Shown here one piece after another: positions 60,201 to 64,000 of a DNA stretch of 64,000 nucleotides. The notes below the pieces were generated by a model. That model saw only the letters and a list, made by a program, of their open reading frames with translations, was not told where the DNA came from and ran no database searches. The stretch is from Osmia lignaria lignaria (lineage: Eukaryota; Arthropoda; Insecta; Hymenoptera; Megachilidae). The stretch lies in assembly GCF_051020975.1 (NCBI RefSeq), contig NC_135035.1:372001-436000 (forward strand). The letters run 5' to 3'. Every line of letters starts with the position of its first letter. Position 1 is the first letter of the stretch. Made by a program: the position numbers and the translations under genes.

Positions 60201-61159
60201 ATATAATGTAATATACTGATCCCTTCCCACAGGTCAATGTACATACAATAGCAAAATCGTTATTACTATATCTACATTAGGTATAATGTAATGTATTTAC
60301 TACATCCTACAGATCATTGTACATTTAATAAGATCATTCATGCTATAGCTAAATTGGATATAATGTAATATACTCACCCCTTCCCACAGATCAAGGTACC
60401 TACATTTAATAACAATATCATTATTACTACATCTACATTAGATATAATGCAATATACGGATTCCTTCCCACAGATCAATGTACATTTAATAACAACATCA
60501 TTCATACTATAACTACATTGGATATAATGTAATATACTGATCCCTCCCCACAGATCAATGTACATTTTATAACAACATCATTCATACTATATCTACATTG
60601 GATATAATGTAATATACTGATCCCTTCCCATACGTCAATGTACATATAATAGCAAAATCGTTATTACTATATCTACATTAGGTATAATGTAATATACTGA
60701 TCCCTGCCCACAGATCAATGTACCTACATTTAATAACAATATCATTAGTACTACGTCCACATTACATATAATGTAGTATACTGATTCCTTCTCTCAGATC
60801 AGTGTAGATTTAATAACAACATCCTTCATACTATATCAACACTAGGTATAATGTAATATACTGATCCCTTCCCACAGACCAAGGTGCCTACATTTAGTAA
60901 CAATATCATTATTACTATATCTACATTAGATATAATGTAATATACTGATCCCTGCCCACCGGTCAATGTACATTTAATAACAACATCGTTCATACTATAT
61001 CCACATTAGGTATAATGTAATATAGTGATTACGTCCCACAGATCAATGTACCTACATTTAACAACAATATCCTTAGTACTATATCCACATTACACATAAT
61101 GTAATATACTGATTCCTTCCCACAGATCAATGTACACTTAACAACAACATCATTCGTAC

Positions 61160-61161
61160 TA
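61160..61161. repeat. Left TA target-site duplication
   Basis: The empty site in related monomers reads CATTCGTACTATATCTAC. Here CATTCGTAC-TA precedes the element and TA-TATCTAC follows it, so one TA has been duplicated. This is the usual result of Tc1/mariner-type insertion. Confidence 0.92.
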
Positions 61162-61188
61162 CAGTAATGCTTCGAAATAAGCAAGTGG
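61162..61188 (+). repeat. MITE left terminal inverted repeat (27 bp)
   Basis: Begins CAGTAATGC and ends GCAAGTGG; it is the exact reverse complement of 61606-61632. Identity stops at the 28th base (T here, C expected from the other end). Confidence 0.95.
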
Positions 61189-61192
61189 TCTC

Positions 61193-61210
61193 TGCTTCGA
61201 AATAAGCAAG
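61193..61210 (+). repeat. MITE subterminal motif copy
   Basis: TGCTTCGAAATAAGCAAG, an exact 18-bp direct repeat of 61168-61185 within the left terminus, 25 bp further in. The motif is itself a small dyad (TGCTT, 6-bp loop, AAGCA). Repeated subterminal motifs in such elements are often transposase binding sites; that role is inferred here. Confidence 0.85.
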
Positions 61211-61258
61211 TCGCTATCCCCTCTTCTTTGTTTGAAGTCGCCCGCAAAGTGAGAGGTA

Positions 61259-61275
61259 CGAGAAACGAGTGAGAG
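61259..61275 (+). repeat. MITE internal inverted arm, left
   Basis: CGAGAAACGAGTGAGAG, an exact 17-bp inverted copy of 61508-61524. Both arms are followed outward by partly matching sequence (GTCC versus ATCC). The word GTGAGAGGT also occurs directly repeated at 61249 and 61269. Confidence 0.9.
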
Positions 61276-61393
61276 GTCCATCAAAGCGCGAAGCCGATGT
61301 TTAGGGTAATAAATTTCACGCTCGACTGAGCAGTGACATCGGTTAGTAGAAGAAGGATGGAATATATATAATGCTTTCTCAGTCTGGTATATT

Positions 61394-61410
61394 TGCTTCG
61401 AAATAAAGCA
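61394..61410 (+). repeat. MITE internal motif copy, variant
   Basis: TGCTTCGAAATAAAGCA, the subterminal motif with one extra A in the loop. The TGCTT/AAGCA arms are intact. It lies at the centre of the element. Confidence 0.8.
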
Positions 61411-61507
61411 TAGTGCGAGAATGAGAGGGCATGTTATATTCTATCCTTGTCCAAAAAATAACATCGCTGCTCGGCCGATCACTTTATGATTTGCCGCTAT
61501 CTCGGAT

Positions 61508-61524
61508 CTCTCACTCGTTTCTCG
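61508..61524 (+). repeat. MITE internal inverted arm, right
   Basis: CTCTCACTCGTTTCTCG, the exact reverse complement of 61259-61275. Together with the termini it gives the element a long-hairpin layout. Confidence 0.9.
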
Positions 61525-61573
61525 CATTTTCTATCGCCCCGTTTCAAGAACAAAGTCAAACCGAATAGGTACC

Positions 61574-61590
61574 TGCTTCGAAATAAGCAA
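61574..61590 (+). repeat. MITE subterminal motif copy, right side
   Basis: TGCTTCGAAATAAGCAA in direct orientation, 15 bp before the right terminus, which holds the inverted version (61609-61626). The pair therefore forms an inverted repeat close to the right end. Confidence 0.85.
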
Positions 61591-61605
61591 CTGTTCGGTC
61601 CCGAG

Positions 61606-61632
61606 CCACTTGCTTATTTCGAAGCATTACTG
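61606..61632 (-). repeat. MITE right terminal inverted repeat (27 bp)
   Basis: Reads CCACTTGCTTATTTCG and ends GAAGCATTACTG on the + strand; it is an exact inverted copy of 61162-61188. Confidence 0.95.
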
Positions 61633-61634
61633 TA
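61633..61634. repeat. Right TA target-site duplication
   Basis: The TA following the right terminus; the interrupted monomer resumes as TATCTACATTGGATATAATG. Confidence 0.92.
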
Positions 61635-64000
61635 TATCTACATTGGATATAATGTAATATACTGATCCCTTCCCACAGATCAATGTACCTACATTTAATA
61701 ACAATATCCTTAGTACTATATCCACATTACACATAATGTAATATACTGATTCCTTCCCACAGAACAATGTACATTTAATAACACCATCATTCATACTATA
61801 TCTACACGAGGTATAATGTAATATAGTGATTACATCCCACAGATCAATGTACATATAACAACAACATCATTCATACTATATCTACATTGGATATAATGTA
61901 ATATACTGATCCCTTCCCACAGGTCAATGTACATATAATAGTATAATTGTTATTACTATATCTACATTAGGTATAATGTAATGTATTTACTACATCCTAC
62001 AGATCATTGTACATTTAATAACATCATTCATGCTATAGCTAAATTGGCTATAATGTAATATACTCACCCCTTCCCACAGATCAAGGTACCTACATTTAAT
62101 AACAATATCATTATTACTACATCTACATTAGATATAAAGTAATATACTGATCCCTGCCCACAGTTCAATGTACCTATATTTAATAATAATATCATTAGTA
62201 CTATATCCACATCATATATAATGTAATATACTGATTCCTTCCCACAGATCAATGTACATTAACAACAACATCATTCATGCTATAGCTAAATTGGATATAA
62301 TGTAATATACTGATCCCTGCCCACCGGTCAATGTACATTTAATAACAACATCGTTCATACTATATCCACATTAGGTATAATGTAATATAGTGATTACGTC
62401 CCACAGATCAATGTACCTACATTTAATAACAATATCCTTAGTACTATACCCACATTACACATAATGTAATATACTGATTCCTTCCCACAGATCAATGTAC
62501 ATTTAACAACAACATCATTCATACTATATCTACAATGCATATAATGTAATATACTGATCCCTGCCCATAGTTCAATGTACCTATATTTAATAACAATATC
62601 ATTAGTACTATATCCACATCACATATAATGTAATATACTGATTCCTTCCCACAGATCAATGTACATTTAATAACAACATTATTCATACTATATCTACACT
62701 AGGTATAATGTAACATAGTGATTACATCCCACAGATCAATGTACACTTAAAAACAACATCATTCATACTATAACTACATTGGATATAATGTAATATACTG
62801 ATCCCTTCCCACAGATCAAGGTATCTACATTTAATAACAACATCATTATTACTATATCTACACTAGATATAATGCAATATACGGATTCCTTCCCACAGAT
62901 CAATGTACATTTAATAACAACATCATTCATACTATATCTGCATTGGATATAATGTAATATACTGATCCCTGCCCGCCGGTCAATGTACATTTAATAACAA
63001 CATCGTTCATACTATATCCACATTAGGTATAATGTAACATAGTGATTACGTCCCACAGATCAATGTACCTACATTTAATAACAATATCCGTAGTACTATA
63101 TCCACATTACACATAATGTAATATACTGATTCCTTCCCACAGATCAATGTACATTGAACAACAACTTCATTCATACTATATCTACAATGGATATAATGTA
63201 ATATACTGATCCCTTCCCACAGATCAATGTACCTACATTTAATAACAATATCCTTAGTACTGTATCCACATTACACATAATGTAATATACTGATTCCTTC
63301 CCACAGATCAATGTACATTTAATAACAACATTATTCATACTATATCTACACTAGGGATAATGTAACATAGTGATTACATCCCGCAGATCAATGTACACTT
63401 AATAACAACATCATTCATACTATAACTACATTGGATATAATGTAATATACTGATCCCTTCCCACAGATTAAGGTATCTACATTTAATAACAATATCATTA
63501 TTACTATATCTACACTAGATATGATGCAATATACGGATTCCTTCCCACAGATCAATGTACATTTAATAACAACATCATTCATACTATATCTGCATTGGAT
63601 ATAATGTAATATACTGATCCCTTCCCACAGGTCAATGTACATACAATAGCAAAATCGTTATTACTATATCTACATTAGGTATAATGTAATGTATTTACTA
63701 CATCCTACAGATCATTGTACATTTAATAACATCATTCATGCTATAGCTAAATTAGATATAATGTAATATACTCACCCCTTCCCACAGATCAAGGTACCTA
63801 CATTTAATAACAATATCATTATTACTACATCTACATTAGATATAAAGTAATATACTGATCCCTGCCCACAGTTCAATGTACCTATATTTAATAATAATAT
63901 CATTAGTACTATATCCACATCATATATAATGTAATATACTGATTTCTTCCCACAGATCAATGTACATTAACAACAACATCATTCATGCTATAGCTAAATT
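61635..64000 (+). repeat. A-type satellite block 7, truncated by window edge
   Basis: A-type monomers continuing the 2597-bp-type unit. The stretch 61635-62415 is close to 58565-59345, and 62738-63838 is close to 59340-60440. The last bases are mid-monomer (GCTATAGCTAAATT), so the array continues beyond the window. No other feature is seen. Confidence 0.9.

Larger units (their letters stand above)
49594..61161 (+). repeat. A-type satellite block 6
   Basis: A-type monomers throughout, less regularly organised than the blocks to the left. It includes the second copy of the divergent cluster (50362-50786), a 164-bp local dimer duplication (56936-57263), a segment shared between 54020-55105 and 58250-59338 (offset 4230), and another between about 56020-56620 and 60415-61010 (offset 4393). 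The right end is interrupted by the MITE. Confidence 0.83.
61162..61632. mobile_element. 471-bp MITE, Tc1/mariner/pogo-like
   Basis: A non-satellite insertion that splits a CATTCGTAC-type monomer. It has 27-bp perfect terminal inverted repeats starting CAGTAATGCTTCGAAATAAG, and a TA duplication on both sides. TA targets with CAGT-type ends are typical of the IS630-Tc1-mariner superfamily, which includes pogo; the exact family is not identified. It has no open frame of its own: the only open frame crossing it starts inside it and runs out into satellite. It is therefore non-autonomous and would have needed a transposase supplied elsewhere. Copies of the TGCTTCGAAATAAGCA motif lie in both termini and at three internal places, and two 17-bp internal arms are inverted repeats of each other, so a transcript or single strand could fold into a long imperfect hairpin. 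The perfect termini and intact TA suggest a recent insertion. Confidence 0.93.
58250..63838 (+). repeat. 2597-bp higher-order repeat, second copy carrying the MITE
   Basis: 58250-58564 matches 60847-61161 at offset 2597. To the right of the insertion the offset is 3070, which is 2597 plus the 471-bp MITE plus the 2-bp target duplication (58784/61854, 58994/62064). Beyond about 62416 the offset becomes 3398 (59365/62763, 60017/63415), because the second copy has about 328 bp (four monomers) more. The match ends near 60440/63838. Confidence 0.85.
1..64000 (+). repeat. AT-rich 80/84-bp satellite DNA array, head-to-tail
   Basis: Apart from one 471-bp insertion, the whole window is a tandem array of one monomer family. 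On the + strand a typical unit reads, in order, TATATCTACATTGGATATAA, TGTAATATACTGATCCCTTC, CCACAGATCAATGTACATTT and AATAACAACATCATTCA, and then restarts. Successive TCTAC starts are mostly 80 bp apart, or 84 bp where CATTT is preceded by CCTA. Minor lengths of 77, 78 and 51 bp occur. One representative 80-bp unit has 23 G/C bases. No inverted block was seen; every monomer reads the same way. The word CCCACAGATCAATGTAC is the best conserved part, and the region around CTACATTNG varies most and defines subfamilies. A centromeric or heterochromatic location is inferred from family behaviour and not shown by the sequence. No transcription unit, RNA gene or coding region is supported. Confidence 0.98.

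Noticed and set aside
61029..61247. 72-codon minus-strand open frame crossing the MITE edge
   Set aside because: It starts inside the MITE and runs into satellite sequence; the satellite part is the usual shadow frame, and the chimera depends on the insertion.
61241..61560. Transposase remnant inside the MITE
   Set aside because: No open frame of useful length on either strand and no recognisable motif; the interior is mostly inverted and direct repeats.
1..64000. CRISPR array
   Set aside because: The repeats are regular, but the whole 80-bp unit is repeated with no unique spacers, no leader and no cas genes, over a length and pattern that is satellite.
1..64000. Promoter-like TATAATG words in nearly every monomer
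   Set aside because: They are part of the satellite consensus, occur hundreds of times with no gene downstream, and a bacterial-type reading does not fit the context.
1..64000. Mitochondrial or plastid control-region tandem repeats because of the AT richness
   Set aside because: A length over 64 kb, several higher-order levels and the absence of any organellar gene or tRNA argue against it.

Overview
The window is one continuous block of tandemly repeated satellite DNA, interrupted once by a short transposable element. I found no gene, rRNA, tRNA or CRISPR array. The basic unit is an AT-rich monomer (one representative copy is 23/80, about 29% GC) of mostly 80 or 84 bp, always in the same orientation. 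About 790 monomers fit in the window (an estimate from length). This points to a eukaryotic nuclear chromosome, most likely centromeric, pericentromeric or other heterochromatin, assembled from long reads. The species cannot be named; an invertebrate is a weak guess from the style of the transposable element.

Two monomer subfamilies alternate in blocks. A-type monomers (words such as CTACATTGGATATAATG, CTACACTAGG, CCTACATTTAATAAC) fill roughly 1-1740, 6181-15212, 24079-32757, 34191-41991, 44366-48616 and 49594-64000. B-type monomers (CTACATTCGATATA, CCTTTAATAACAATATC, GATTCATTCCC) mark roughly 1741-6180, 15213-24078, 32758-34190, 41992-44365 and 48617-49593. B blocks also carry a characteristic 51-bp truncated monomer.

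The array has nested higher-order structure. A 1189-bp unit of 15 monomers (one of 51, five of 84, eight of 80, one of 78 bp) is tandem at 17395-20100, 21042-24078 and 42240-44365. Two such units plus 1269 bp form a 3647-bp unit, repeated in tandem from about 15850 to 23750. A-type blocks contain a 3405-bp unit (about 42 monomers), a 1548-bp unit and a 2597-bp unit. Longer blocks recur at spacings of 11935, 17131, about 10.1-10.2 kb, 9213, 15334 and 26779 bp, with single-monomer gains and losses between copies. This is the pattern expected from repeated unequal exchange or block amplification.

The one non-satellite segment is a 471-bp MITE at 61162-61632, with 27-bp perfect terminal inverted repeats starting CAGTAATG and a TA target-site duplication, which fits the Tc1/mariner/pogo superfamily. 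It carries five copies of a TGCTTCGAAATAAGCA-like motif (two inside the termini, three internal) and no coding capacity. Six other monomers with the same local CATTCGTAC flank keep the empty site, so the insertion is younger than the amplification that spread that monomer.

Open frames on the minus strand (up to 131 codons) arise because 84-bp monomers are a multiple of three; they read as 28-residue repeats, break at 80-bp monomers, and are not annotated as genes.
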